Source: an uncultured Bacteroidales bacterium
Lineage (GTDB): Bacteria; Bacteroidota; Bacteroidia; Bacteroidales; WCHB1-69
Direction of reading: 5' to 3'
Length of the DNA stretch: 33,069 nucleotides
Assembly (NCBI GenBank): GCA_900317715.1
Contig: ONHS01000044.1
Coordinates: 1-33,069 of the forward strand
Below the pieces are notes generated by a model. The model saw nothing but the letters and a program-made list of their open reading frames with translations. It ran no database searches and was not told the DNA's origin. Made by a program: the position numbers and the translations under genes. Positions 7,133 through 15,924 of the stretch are shown one piece after another; the first letter of the stretch is position 1, and the number at the start of each line of letters is the position of its first letter.

Positions 7133-9295
7133 TTATTTCTGATAGAATCTCACACGGTTGTCGAGCACGTTGAGTTCGCTGACCAGGTAGTTGAACAGCG
7201 TGTTCTCGTTGCGGTCGCGACCGAGGACGGCGTTCTGCAGATAGTTCTTCTCGAGCATCAAATTCTCAGAAGCCTGACCATCGCGTTTGTCTAAAACGTT
7301 GACCACGTATGCCACATTGTTGCCGCTTACTGCAGCCGGTTTGTTGGCGGACAGGCTGAAGATTTGACCGATAGCCTTACCTTCAACACCGCGGTTCATG
7401 TAGTAATCGCCTGCGAAGCTCAGTGTCACACTGTCAGACACGGGGATATTGTATTTTTGTGCAACTGCAGCCATGTCGCCGGAAGCCAAATCCTTGTTCA
7501 GTTGTTCAGCTACCAAAGCCACCTTGTTTTGTTTTTCGAGGAGCGTCTTGATGTCGTCTTTCACCTCTTTGTATTTCTGCATACCTTGTTCACGAACTTT
7601 GGCCACAGAAGCGACAGCGAAGAACATCTTGTTAACATTGAACACATCAGAAATAGCGTCTTCTTTCACATCGTCACCGAAAGCCCAACTCACGATGTCA
7701 CGACAGTTCGGCAGTTGTCCGATGTTGGCGGTCATGGAGCTGACTCTTTCGCCATTCACCACTTGGATACCTTGCTTAGCTGCATTGGCAATCAGTTCTT
7801 CGTTGTTCGTCACGCTTGCAGCGAATTCGTTGGCTTGTGAACGCAGAGCGTTGATGGTAGCTTCAGAAGGATTGATATCATAGTCGTAAATCACGAATTG
7901 ACGTTTTTCAATGAGTTGAGTGCGGTCAAGGACTTGGAAGACCACATAGCCGGCAGCTGCTTTGTAAACGTAGATGCCACCGTTAGGAGTGGTCAGCAAG
8001 CTGTTGTAAAGATCCGGCATCGTGCCTCTTTCAGGAAGCCAGAAGGTGGTGTCACCTTGCTCACGACCGTAAAGGTAGCTGGGTTGCAGGCTGAAAATAG
8101 AAGTGCCGCTAGCGATAACTTGACGCAAACTGTCGGCCAGCAGACGTGCTTCTTTCTTAGAGTAAGGAGCCTCTTGGTTTTGAGCGGTCTTGAAAGGCAG
8201 CTCAATGGTGGCCACTAACACAGAGTCAGGACGGTTGGAAGCGCCGAACACTTTACCGAAGTACCATTTCACATTTTCGTAGGTGAAAGGTTCGATGTAG
8301 CTGCCAACGGGAACCTTGAAGATAAGGCTGTCCAGCTCGTTAAGCGTGATGTCGCTCTCTTTGTAATAGGTACTGTCCAAAGCGCCGTTACCTCTGGCGG
8401 TGTTGTATTCAGCGATAGATTCAGCTTGTGTGAAAGTGGTGAAATCCTTGCGAACGCTGTCCTCGATGGCTTTCAGGTCAGCTTGCGTGGGGTTGATCGG
8501 GAACACGGCAACGTTGATGTCGCGGTTCTTAGACTGCACGTTGAACAGTTCTTTCTTGTGGATGTTGTAGAATTCCTTCATCTCCTTTTCAGAAACCTCA
8601 GGCTTCAAGTTCTGGAAAGCGGTGAGTTCGGGATTGACCGTCATCAAAGAAACCAAAGCTATGCTGTTGTCCTTGGCAAGTTGTTTAGCCAACGGAGTGG
8701 AGAAATAGATGGAATTCTGGGCGAGTGCCATGTAATGTTGCTGTTTCTCAGCACCCAGGGCGAAACGCACGAGAGCTTGATAAGCGTTGTAAATGTCTTT
8801 CGCATCTTCACGATTGGCTAAGGTCTCTATGTTGGAGATGATGCTCATGGCGTTTTCCGGTCCGTATTGTTCTGCCAAAGCGTTGGCGAACTGAGCCAAG
8901 AATTGGTTAGGTTGCTGGGTGCTGAGGGAAGCCAGCATGTTTTCTTTGAAATCCTCGATCATTTGAGGAGTGTAAGTCAAACCTAATTTCTCAAGTTCTT
9001 TGTCCACAGCTTTTTCCTGAAGCATCTGCTGCCAGGTCATTTCATGGATTTGATAGGTTTCATTGTCTTCGAAGGTGCTCTTCTTTTGCAGGATTCTCAT
9101 GAGGGCGAGGTTTTCCTCGTACTGCTTGCTGTACTGCTGATCCATCTTCTTGCCATCGATCTTAGCCATCACATACTTGCTTGAGAATGTGCGGGTTACA
9201 TTAGAAAGGTCGCCCAAAATGAATGCTAACAAGGCTAAACCGATGATTACCAATAAAAGCACACCGTGCTTACGAATTGCGCCAATTGCTGCCAT
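7133..9295 (-). CDS. PpiD/SurA-type periplasmic chaperone (peptidylprolyl isomerase family)
   Basis: A 720-residue protein with a short cytoplasmic N-terminus, one transmembrane helix (about residues 11-29), then a large periplasmic part. This is the layout of PpiD: a membrane-anchored SurA-like N-domain (about 35-250), a parvulin-like middle domain (about 340-460) and a helical C-terminal region. PpiD helps fold proteins leaving the Sec translocon. The middle domain looks degenerate: where parvulins usually have a SHILI-type strand this protein has VATIELPF, so prolyl isomerase activity may be lost. The ATG at 9295 is 49 bp downstream of a TACCTTTG promoter. It is a single-gene unit with its own terminator. 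Confidence 0.85.
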   Translation of the reverse strand: MAAIGAIRKHGVLLLVIIGLALLAFILGDLSNVTRTFSSKYVMAKIDGKKMDQQYSKQYEENLALMRILQKKSTFEDNETYQIHEMTWQQMLQEKAVDKELEKLGLTYTPQMIEDFKENMLASLSTQQPNQFLAQFANALAEQYGPENAMSIISNIETLANREDAKDIYNAYQALVRFALGAEKQQHYMALAQNSIYFSTPLAKQLAKDNSIALVSLMTVNPELTAFQNLKPEVSEKEMKEFYNIHKKELFNVQSKNRDINVAVFPINPTQADLKAIEDSVRKDFTTFTQAESIAEYNTARGNGALDSTYYKESDITLNELDSLIFKVPVGSYIEPFTYENVKWYFGKVFGASNRPDSVLVATIELPFKTAQNQEAPYSKKEARLLADSLRQVIASGTSIFSLQPSYLYGREQGDTTFWLPERGTMPDLYNSLLTTPNGGIYVYKAAAGYVVFQVLDRTQLIEKRQFVIYDYDINPSEATINALRSQANEFAASVTNNEELIANAAKQGIQVVNGERVSSMTANIGQLPNCRDIVSWAFGDDVKEDAISDVFNVNKMFFAVASVAKVREQGMQKYKEVKDDIKTLLEKQNKVALVAEQLNKDLASGDMAAVAQKYNIPVSDSVTLSFAGDYYMNRGVEGKAIGQIFSLSANKPAAVSGNNVAYVVNVLDKRDGQASENLMLEKNYLQNAVLGRDRNENTLFNYLVSELNVLDNRVRFYQK

Positions 9296-9343
9296 AGATT
9301 TTTTTTATTTTTAGTTATACATTAATATTCAAAAATTAGCCCG

Positions 9344-9351
9344 CAAAGGTA
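9344..9351 (-). promoter_or_regulatory. Bacteroidetes -7 promoter element of the PpiD-like gene
   Basis: Minus-strand TACCTTTG matches TAnnTTTG and lies 49 bp upstream of the ATG at 9295, in AT-rich DNA. Confidence 0.75.
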
Positions 9352-9436
9352 GTATTTTTTTGCTTACCTTTGACGGTCTTTCTGTTTTTTATTGTTTGGC
9401 TGTAATATTTTGATAACTAGTGTTTTAAAAAACAAA

Positions 9437-9470
9437 CACTCGCTTTTTTATAAAAATATTGAAGCGAGTG
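9437..9470. other. Inverted repeat between ppiD-like and SDR genes
   Basis: CACTCGCTT (9437-9445) and AAGCGAGTG (9462-9470) are perfect 9-bp inverted arms around a 16-bp AT-rich loop. The hairpin could end transcription of the upstream minus-strand SDR gene or bind a regulator. It has no tight loop, so neither role is certain. Confidence 0.5.
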
Positions 9471-9535
9471 ATGTATGAAAATGGTCGGTTTTAAAGCGTT
9501 GCATCCGCAAAATGATATGAGACGTGAGACCATTG

Positions 9536-9589
9536 CTAATAGCCAACAGCCAATAGCCAACAGCTAACCGCCAACCGCCAACCGCTATC
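9536..9589. repeat. Heptamer array (AGCCAAC/CGCCAAC type) spanning a stop codon
   Basis: Seven full 7-bp units from 9541 (AGCCAAC, AGCCAAT, AGCCAAC, AGCTAAC, CGCCAAC, CGCCAAC, CGCTATC), preceded by a partial unit. The stop codon of the SDR gene (9585-9587, minus strand) lies inside the last unit. Confidence 0.9.
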
Positions 9590-11006
9590 CTCTATACACC
9601 TGCGCGAAGAACGGATTGTGTGCCGCCTCTTCCCCATAGTTCCATTTCGGCGGCATGCATTCCGGACACCAGTGACCACCCTCAAGAATAAGCTTCGGGG
9701 AGGCTTCGAAGGTGTGGCCGGCATAGCACTGCCAGGTCAACTTTTTCGCAGGATCGCCATCGTATTCAGATGAGAGCAGCTTGCCTCCGCGGAATTCGGC
9801 TGCCTTCTGTAAATCGTTGACCGTCAGCTTTTCCAACGGTACGGATTCGTCGTAACCGTGGTCAATATAGACGGCCTGCTCTTGTCCAGCGGGATCCGAC
9901 AAGTCAGTGTCTTTCCAGTCGGGGATGGCGTTGTAAGCCTCCATACTGCCGTAGTAGGCGCGAATTCTGGCCTCGTCGTGGTGCTTGATCCAGTATTGCG
10001 TGCCGTAGGTTTTCTTGTTGGCCAGATTCCGCAGCGCCGCCTTGATGATGAAGGGAGGAGCGATTTTGGCTAACTTAAAGAATCCCGGAACCGACTCGCT
10101 CAGCTGTTGGAAATAGTCGTCCACGGGCACGTTCGCGCGGAAGTGCAGGTAGTTTTCCAGCACGTCGGCATCCTGATAGTACATGCCGTGGAAGTTCTTG
10201 ATTACGAACCAATTGGTTTCGAAGATCTTTTCGGGCGGGGGACAGTAGGTGGCCTTCAACACACGGCATTCCATGGTGTAGTTGGTCATGCGGTAGTCGG
10301 GGCCGCTGCTGATGTTATAAAAGCGGTTCCAGAATTCGTCGGGCACCTCGTCTCGACAGACACGCTCCAGCAGCCGGCCGGAGTCCTCCACCGTGGCCCA
10401 CTCCAGCACGCCGTGGATGGGGACGTGGAACATGATGGGGTCGAAGTTCTTGAGGATTTCGGGGTAGAGAATGCCCGATTGGCGCAGGCTGACCCAGTGT
10501 TTGAGGCCGGAGTCGGCGAAGACTCGCTCGGCGAGGATTTTGCTCACACCGTAAAAGTCGAACTCGCTGGCACATACGGGGTCTCCTGTGCGCCCCCAAT
10601 GCAGCGGGGCGTTGCGGTCGGAGGTTTGCGCCACAGAGCCGATGTAAACCGTCTTGATTTGGTCTGCGTTGGGTTGCGCAAGGATGGCCTTCACCACGTT
10701 CTCAGCGCTCCCCACGTTGACCTTCAGGGTCTTCTCGGGGTAGTAGTCGGCTTTCGGGGAGACCATGCCGCCCACGTGTAGCACGATGTCCGCGCCCGTC
10801 ACGCCGCGCAGCACGTCATCGTAGTTCATCAAATCACCCCACACGATGCGGATTTTGTCCGCAATCGGGGCTAATTTTTTTTCGTTTTTTGGACTCTTCC
10901 GGGCTAAAATGGTCACATTGTACTGTTCGGGATAGCGGAGCAGCTCTTTGAGCCCCGCCCAACCCATAGTGCCGGTCGCGCCGGTCAGGAACACGTTTTT
11001 CTTCAT
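9585..11006 (-). CDS. Extended SDR (NAD-dependent epimerase/dehydratase family) with C-terminal zinc-ribbon tail
   Basis: A 473-residue protein. Residues 1-380 are an extended Rossmann SDR with TGATGTMG (8-15), S124 and the catalytic pair Y152/K156 (YGVSK). The last ~50 residues are unusual: C427, H431, C447 and C450 (CxxxH...CxxC) form a treble-clef or zinc-ribbon-like module with a GH.FEASP core. Bacterial 3-ketosphinganine reductases (CerR) belong to the extended SDR family. A sulfonolipid first-step gene pair lies about 5 kb away, so this could be the ketoreductase for dehydrocapnine; that is inference. Other options are a nucleotide-sugar or steroid-like reductase. The gene ends in a heptamer array. 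A TATCTTCG promoter-like box lies 24 bp upstream. Confidence 0.8.
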   Translation of the reverse strand: MKKNVFLTGATGTMGWAGLKELLRYPEQYNVTILARKSPKNEKKLAPIADKIRIVWGDLMNYDDVLRGVTGADIVLHVGGMVSPKADYYPEKTLKVNVGSAENVVKAILAQPNADQIKTVYIGSVAQTSDRNAPLHWGRTGDPVCASEFDFYGVSKILAERVFADSGLKHWVSLRQSGILYPEILKNFDPIMFHVPIHGVLEWATVEDSGRLLERVCRDEVPDEFWNRFYNISSGPDYRMTNYTMECRVLKATYCPPPEKIFETNWFVIKNFHGMYYQDADVLENYLHFRANVPVDDYFQQLSESVPGFFKLAKIAPPFIIKAALRNLANKKTYGTQYWIKHHDEARIRAYYGSMEAYNAIPDWKDTDLSDPAGQEQAVYIDHGYDESVPLEKLTVNDLQKAAEFRGGKLLSSEYDGDPAKKLTWQCYAGHTFEASPKLILEGGHWCPECMPPKWNYGEEAAHNPFFAQVYRG

Positions 11007-11030
11007 CTTACGGTTGGAATTTTCAGGCCG

Positions 11031-11038
11031 CGAAGATA
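11031..11038 (-). promoter_or_regulatory. Probable -7 promoter element of the SDR gene
   Basis: Minus-strand TATCTTCG differs from TAnnTTTG at one position. It lies 24 bp upstream of the ATG at 11006, a spacing similar to the better boxes in this window. Confidence 0.5.
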
Positions 11039-11047
11039 GTATTTTTT

Positions 11048-11075
11048 AGGCAATAGGCAATAGGGAATAGGCAAT
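11048..11075. repeat. Heptamer array (AGGCAAT type)
   Basis: Four 7-bp units: AGGCAAT, AGGCAAT, AGGGAAT, AGGCAAT. It lies in the spacer between nadA and the SDR gene, just upstream of the SDR promoter. Confidence 0.85.
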
Positions 11076-11133
11076 AGTTTGTGCCGAGGACAGTCATTGC
11101 GTCCGGAAACCGACAACAATAGCGGTTGCCCTC

Positions 11134-11159
11134 AACTGCTAACTACTAACTTCTAACTG

Positions 11160-11168
<9 letters not shown>
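11134..11168. repeat. Heptamer array (AACTGCT type) spanning the nadA stop
   Basis: Five 7-bp units (AACTGCT, AACTACT, AACTTCT, AACTGCT, AACTCAT). The nadA stop codon (11160-11162, minus strand) lies inside it. The word is the reverse complement of the GTTAGCA type found after thiL and the deacetylase gene. Confidence 0.9.
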
Positions 11169-12080
<912 letters not shown>

Positions 12081-12091
12081 ACTGCTTGGTA

Positions 12092-12180
12092 ACTTCGTGT
12101 TTGTTAGCCTTCGGCTGTTGATTACTTCGTGTTTGTTAGCCTTCGGCTGTTGGTGACTTCGTGTTGGTGAGCTTCGTGTT
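12092..12180. repeat. Tandem 32-bp repeat upstream of nadA
   Basis: Units start at 12092, 12124 and 12156 (period 32), each opening with ACTTCGTGTT; the third is shortened. The first two units contain the mini-hairpin AGCC-TTC-GGCT. The array lies directly in front of the nadA start on the minus strand, where a leader would be. Confidence 0.85.
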
Positions 12181-12231
12181 AACATTCACTCATCAACATT
12201 CACTCATTAACATTTACTCTCCAACATTTAC
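12181..12231. repeat. 14-bp (2x7) array spanning the rseP stop
   Basis: Units AACATTCACTCATC, AACATTCACTCATT, AACATTTACTCTCC and a partial AACATTTAC. The rseP-like gene's stop codon (12228-12230, minus strand) lies in the last partial unit. The 14-bp period is twice the heptamer seen elsewhere. Confidence 0.85.
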
Positions 12232-13616
12232 TTGAAGATGAACCGTCGGAAATCCAGCCCTAACGCATAGACCATCAGGGCGATGAGCAGGGCGAAGCCG
12301 ATGGTGTTGGCGACGCTCAGGAACTTGTCGCTGGGCTTCTTGCCGGTGATCATCTCCACAAGGATGAAGAGGATGTAGCCGCCGTCGAGACCGGGAATCG
12401 GGATGATGTTCATGAAGGCGAGGATGATGCCTAACAGGGCAGTCATGCTCCAGAAACGGTACCAATCCCACACTTTCGGGAAGATGCTGCCGATGGTCAG
12501 GAAGCTGCCGAGTTGTGTGGCCCCTTCCTTCGTGAACACAATCTTGAACTGCTTTACGTAGTTGCCCAACGTGCTGAATCCAAGAGAGATACCTTTTGGA
12601 ATGGACTGGAAGAAGTTATAATCGACATGCACCACCTCGAAGAAGTCGGAGGGTTGGCAATAGGCCACACCCATGTTGCCGATGGAGTCGAGGGTGACGA
12701 GCGTATGACAGAGACTGTCGCCGCGCATGTAGTCGATTTGCAGTTCGTTGCCTTTGTTCTCGTTGAAGATTTTCTTGAAATCGAAGAAGCAGAACATCGC
12801 GGAGTCGTTGATGCCGACGAGCGAGTCGCCCTTCATCAATCCCGCTTTGTCGGCAGGCGTTCCTGCGAGCACGCTGTCGATGACGAACGGGATGCGGTAG
12901 TTGCAGAAGAGACCCGAGGAGCCGGAACCCACCACTTTTCTGGGCAGGTCTTTCGGGATGTTGATGACCACCTCTTCGCCGTCGCGCTCCACGGTGACTG
13001 TCTTCACGTTGTCCAAAAGCACCGTGTTGGCGAAGTCGCCGAGAGTCAATGGGTGGGTCGTATCGACCATCAAAATCTTATCGCCATTTTGGAAACCGGC
13101 ATCCAACATCTCTTGTGAGAATTCGAGACCGTATTTGGCGCTGCTCAGCGGGATGTAGTCGTTGCCCCACGTGAAACACATTAATATATATATAATGATA
13201 GCTGTGAGGAAATTGACGAGCACACCGCCAATGATGATGAAGAAACGTTGCCAAGCGGGTTTTGCGCGGAACTCCCACGGATGCACCTCATTGCTCAGGT
13301 CGCTGGCCTTGGTGGTCTCATCGACCATGCCGTTGATGGAACAGTAGCCGCCCAGGGGCAGCCAGCCGAGTCCCCATTCGGTGCATTCGGGATGGTTGGC
13401 CCACTCTTCGGGTGCTTTGGTGGAGAAGAAGCTGAAGTGCATCTTCCCGTCGAAGCGCTTCATCCTCATGATGGAGAACCACGGGTTGAAAAAGACGTAA
13501 AATTGATCCACGCGGGTCTTGAAAAGTTTCGCGAAGCCGAAATGACCCAGTTCGTGCGTGACGACCAGGAACGTCAAGCTGGCCAGAAGGCCGAGGATTT
13601 GCATGGAAATTCCCAT
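12228..13616 (-). CDS. rseP: RseP-like site-2 intramembrane metalloprotease (M50)
   Basis: A 462-residue membrane protein. The zinc motif HELGH is at residues 21-25 in the first transmembrane helix. The second catalytic motif, PIPGLDGG, lies in a C-terminal membrane helix. A periplasmic PDZ-like domain (about 250-330: AGTPADKAGLMKGDSLVGIN) lies between. RseP-type proteases cleave membrane-embedded anti-sigma factors and leftover signal peptides. No anti-sigma factor or sigma factor is adjacent, so the target is unknown. An ATG at 13604 (residue 5) is an alternative start. The gene is preceded by a heptamer array and a perfect palindrome. Confidence 0.93.
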   Translation of the reverse strand: MGISMQILGLLASLTFLVVTHELGHFGFAKLFKTRVDQFYVFFNPWFSIMRMKRFDGKMHFSFFSTKAPEEWANHPECTEWGLGWLPLGGYCSINGMVDETTKASDLSNEVHPWEFRAKPAWQRFFIIIGGVLVNFLTAIIIYILMCFTWGNDYIPLSSAKYGLEFSQEMLDAGFQNGDKILMVDTTHPLTLGDFANTVLLDNVKTVTVERDGEEVVINIPKDLPRKVVGSGSSGLFCNYRIPFVIDSVLAGTPADKAGLMKGDSLVGINDSAMFCFFDFKKIFNENKGNELQIDYMRGDSLCHTLVTLDSIGNMGVAYCQPSDFFEVVHVDYNFFQSIPKGISLGFSTLGNYVKQFKIVFTKEGATQLGSFLTIGSIFPKVWDWYRFWSMTALLGIILAFMNIIPIPGLDGGYILFILVEMITGKKPSDKFLSVANTIGFALLIALMVYALGLDFRRFIFK

Positions 13617-13622
13617 TATTTT

Positions 13623-13651
13623 AGTTTAGGGTTTAAGGTTTATGGTTTAAG
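13623..13651. repeat. Heptamer array (GGTTTAA type)
   Basis: AGTTTAG, GGTTTAA, GGTTTAT, GGTTTAA. It lies between pyrF and the rseP start, 7 bp from the rseP start codon. The word resembles the TTTAGGG/TAAACC arrays around 29430-29511. Confidence 0.8.
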
Positions 13652-13676
13652 GGGATGATTAATGTTTACGGGTGTC

Positions 13677-13704
13677 GTAGAGACGCAAAATTTTGCGTCT
13701 CTAC
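13677..13704. repeat. Perfect 28-bp palindrome with GTAG ends
   Basis: GTAGAGACGCAAAA (13677-13690) is followed directly by its exact reverse complement (13691-13704). GTAG stands at both feet. It lies 14 bp past the pyrF stop. I recall similar GTAGAGACG palindromes in other bacterial genomes, so it is probably a member of a dispersed REP- or MITE-like family and may double as a terminator for pyrF. Confidence 0.85.
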
Positions 13705-13717
13705 AAATCACGAATAT

Positions 13718-14584
13718 CTATAACCATTTTAAAATATCGTCGCGCATGCGGATCGCTTCGGCGCGGGCGCAGTCGGCGAAGTTTGCGGCGCCGTTTTCCT
13801 GTTTGCGGTAGGCGAGGAGGATGCCGCGGGAGGAGTTGACCACGCCGCCGTTGCCGTTGTGGAGGTACTTGGCGATGTCTTCCGCTTTGCCGCCTTGGGC
13901 ACCGTAACCTGGAATCAGGAAGAAGGTGGTGTTCAGCATGTTGCGGATTTCTGCCGCCTCGTCGGGATGGGTGCAGCCCATCACGCCGCCGATAGCCGAG
14001 TAGCCGCACTCGCCCATATAATCTTTACCTAACGTTTGAAGTTTCTCACCCACCACGTGATAGACGCGCTTGCCGTTCTCCGTGGGCAGATATTCGATGT
14101 CTTTCGCGCCTTCGTTGGAGGTGCGGATGAGCACGAACACACCTTTGCCATTGTCCTTAAGATAAGGCATATACGGCGACAGACTGTCGAGACCCATGTA
14201 CGGGCTCAGCGTGATGAAGTCGGCTTCGAACTCGCCGGTGAAGTGCGCCTTGGCGTACATTTCGGCGGTTTTGGCGATGTCACCGCGCTTGATATCGGCG
14301 ATGATGACCGCCTGTTTCTCGCGCAGGTAGGCGAGGGTGCGGGCGTATGCGCGAAGTCCGGCCATGCCGTATGCTTCGTAATAGGCGATTTGCACCTTAT
14401 AGCAGGCGCTCACGTCCAAAGTGCTGTCAATGATGGCTTTGTTGAAGGCAAAAAGCCCGTCCTCAATGTTCGGGAATTGCTGGGCCAGTGCTTCAGGCAA
14501 ATAGGTGACGTCGGTATCTAAACCAACACAAACGTGACCCTTCTGGGCCACGCTTGCGAATAACTTGTCTATGTTTTTTGACAT
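13718..14584 (-). CDS. pyrF: Orotidine 5'-phosphate decarboxylase, type 2
   Basis: A 288-residue TIM-barrel enzyme that converts OMP to UMP, the last step of de novo pyrimidine synthesis. The catalytic DxKRxD motif is seen as IADIKRGDIAKTAEMY. The length (longer than the ~230-residue type 1 enzyme) and the GLDTD start mark the type 2 (Mycobacterium-like) subfamily typical of Bacteroidota. The phosphate-binding end IPGYGAQGG and the closing VNSSRGILLAY are intact. No other pyr genes are adjacent. Confidence 0.96.
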   Translation of the reverse strand: MSKNIDKLFASVAQKGHVCVGLDTDVTYLPEALAQQFPNIEDGLFAFNKAIIDSTLDVSACYKVQIAYYEAYGMAGLRAYARTLAYLREKQAVIIADIKRGDIAKTAEMYAKAHFTGEFEADFITLSPYMGLDSLSPYMPYLKDNGKGVFVLIRTSNEGAKDIEYLPTENGKRVYHVVGEKLQTLGKDYMGECGYSAIGGVMGCTHPDEAAEIRNMLNTTFFLIPGYGAQGGKAEDIAKYLHNGNGGVVNSSRGILLAYRKQENGAANFADCARAEAIRMRDDILKWL

Positions 14585-14639
14585 ATTATATTTGATTACA
14601 GTTTGTCTTTTGATTTGTGACTTGTGAAGTTTGATGAGA

Positions 14640-14662
14640 TCTTACGTCTTACGTCCTACTTC
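14640..14662. repeat. Heptamer array (TCTTACG type) spanning a stop codon
   Basis: TCTTACG, TCTTACG, TCCTACT and a partial TC. The stop codon of the response regulator gene (14656-14658, minus strand) lies in the third unit. On the other side, towards pyrF, weaker 7-bp spaced GATTTGT/GACTTGT words continue. Confidence 0.75.
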
Positions 14663-15432
14663 TCCAGCACTCTCAGCATGAAGCCGGTGCCGTGGATGTT
14701 GCAGATTTCGACGGTCGGTTGGTATCCGTCCTCGTATTTCACTTTGCGTTGACCGTCTCTCTTGGGCAGCACCTTGTCCTCACAATCGACGAGGATGTAG
14801 GAACGCAGCTTGGTCATGAAGACATCCATGCTGCGGGAGGTGGTGTTGTCGTCTTCGCCCCAGACTTCGCGGAGGATAATTTCGCGGGGGACGAGCTTGT
14901 TCTTGTGGTCGAGGAGCAGTTTCAGAAGTTCGCACTCCTTGCGGGTGAGGGTGCGGATGATCTTCGGGTGGACGAGCTGCATTTCGGTGTAGTTGAGCTC
15001 GAAGTTTCCGAACTTGATGATCTCATCGTCGGTGTCGTATTCGCGCGGAGCCGTGGCTTGGCAACGACGCAGGATAGCGCGCATACGCAACTCCAGCTCT
15101 TCGATGCTGAAAGGTTTTGTAACGTAGTCGTCGCAACCCAAGTTGAAACCTTTGATGCGGTATTGCTTGGAGGCGAATGACGAAAGGACGATAATGGGGA
15201 CAAGCTTGTCCAACTTACGCATATTGTGCAGCAATTTGAAACCATCGTAGTTCTTTAACGCCACATCGATGATGCAGATGTCGAACATTCCTTTGTTGAA
15301 TCCGTTGTCAGCCTCGGCACCGTCTTTGTAGTCCGTGACATCGTATCCGGAAATCTCCAAATAATCCTTAATTACATGACGCAGATTGTCACTGCTGTCC
15401 ACTAACATTACTTTTTCTTTTCTTAATTTCAT
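14656..15432 (-). CDS. Orphan OmpR-family response regulator
   Basis: A 258-residue protein with an N-terminal receiver domain (phosphoacceptor D56, switch S84, K106 in VTKPF) and a winged-helix DNA-binding domain. It resembles the RprY-like regulators of Bacteroidota. There are two oddities. The acidic pocket has D12 followed by S13 where receivers normally have a second acidic residue (VDSSD). The C-terminal wing also carries an extra segment of roughly 20 residues (LPKRDGQRKVKYEDGYQ) before the closing HGTGFML. No histidine kinase is next to it. The start at 15432 matches the typical N-terminus and is preceded by a promoter 117 bp upstream, giving a long leader. The target genes are unknown; gdhA is divergent to it. 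Confidence 0.9.
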   Translation of the reverse strand: MKLRKEKVMLVDSSDNLRHVIKDYLEISGYDVTDYKDGAEADNGFNKGMFDICIIDVALKNYDGFKLLHNMRKLDKLVPIIVLSSFASKQYRIKGFNLGCDDYVTKPFSIEELELRMRAILRRCQATAPREYDTDDEIIKFGNFELNYTEMQLVHPKIIRTLTRKECELLKLLLDHKNKLVPREIILREVWGEDDNTTSRSMDVFMTKLRSYILVDCEDKVLPKRDGQRKVKYEDGYQPTVEICNIHGTGFMLRVLEK

Positions 15433-15548
15433 ATTGTCAATTTTTTCTTTCTTATTTCCCCTATATCTAATGAATTAACTTCATATAATGTTTATTACGA
15501 GATAAACCGCTTTCAAGACTCTAATGCGTTTTCGAAAATCAATTGCGC

Positions 15549-15556
15549 AAAAATAC
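15549..15556 (-). promoter_or_regulatory. Bacteroidetes -7 promoter element of the response regulator gene
   Basis: Minus-strand TATTTTTG matches TAnnTTTG. It gives a leader of about 110 nt before the ATG at 15432. Confidence 0.6.
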
Positions 15557-15851
15557 TAAATTTTTTAATAAAGTGAAAAAAAATGTACGTTTTTTTACTT
15601 TATGTTGTATTTCCACCCTTTTGCGTTTTTGATTTGTTTTTTATTTAGTACTATAACTAATTGGCTTATTTATGATTACGTTTAAGTTAAAATATTTTTT
15701 TTAACATGACAGGAAAGACAATTTCCGACAAATAGTGTAATATTTACGCTTGATAACTTCCCGATTTTGGGCTTCTTAGTCGCTTTTAGCTTTCTGGAAT
15801 GGGTAAATAATGTTCACAAAGTGTGGTGGATTCGCCCACAGTTGCCTGTCC

Positions 15852-15862
15852 TTGACCGTCAA
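15852..15862. promoter_or_regulatory. Possible operator palindrome upstream of gdhA
   Basis: TTGAC-C-GTCAA is a perfect 11-bp inverted repeat about 55 bp upstream of the gdhA -7 box. This is a place where an activator could bind. No regulator is identified. Confidence 0.3.
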
Positions 15863-15916
15863 AAGCACCCTTCAAAAAATATTTTTTAAAATGTGTGCCA
15901 TATCATATAAATTTTA

Positions 15917-15924
15917 TACTTTTG
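15917..15924 (+). promoter_or_regulatory. Bacteroidetes -7 promoter element of gdhA
   Basis: TACTTTTG matches TAnnTTTG and lies 49 bp before the gdhA ATG. The -33 region is poorly conserved. Confidence 0.65.

Noticed and set aside
9536..9589. CRISPR array
   Set aside because: The units are 7 bp with no unique spacers of 25-40 bp and no cas genes nearby. The same applies to all other arrays in the window.
12081..12185. Extended N-terminus of NadA
   Set aside because: The extra residues are translation of the 32-bp tandem repeat; the family start is at 12080.
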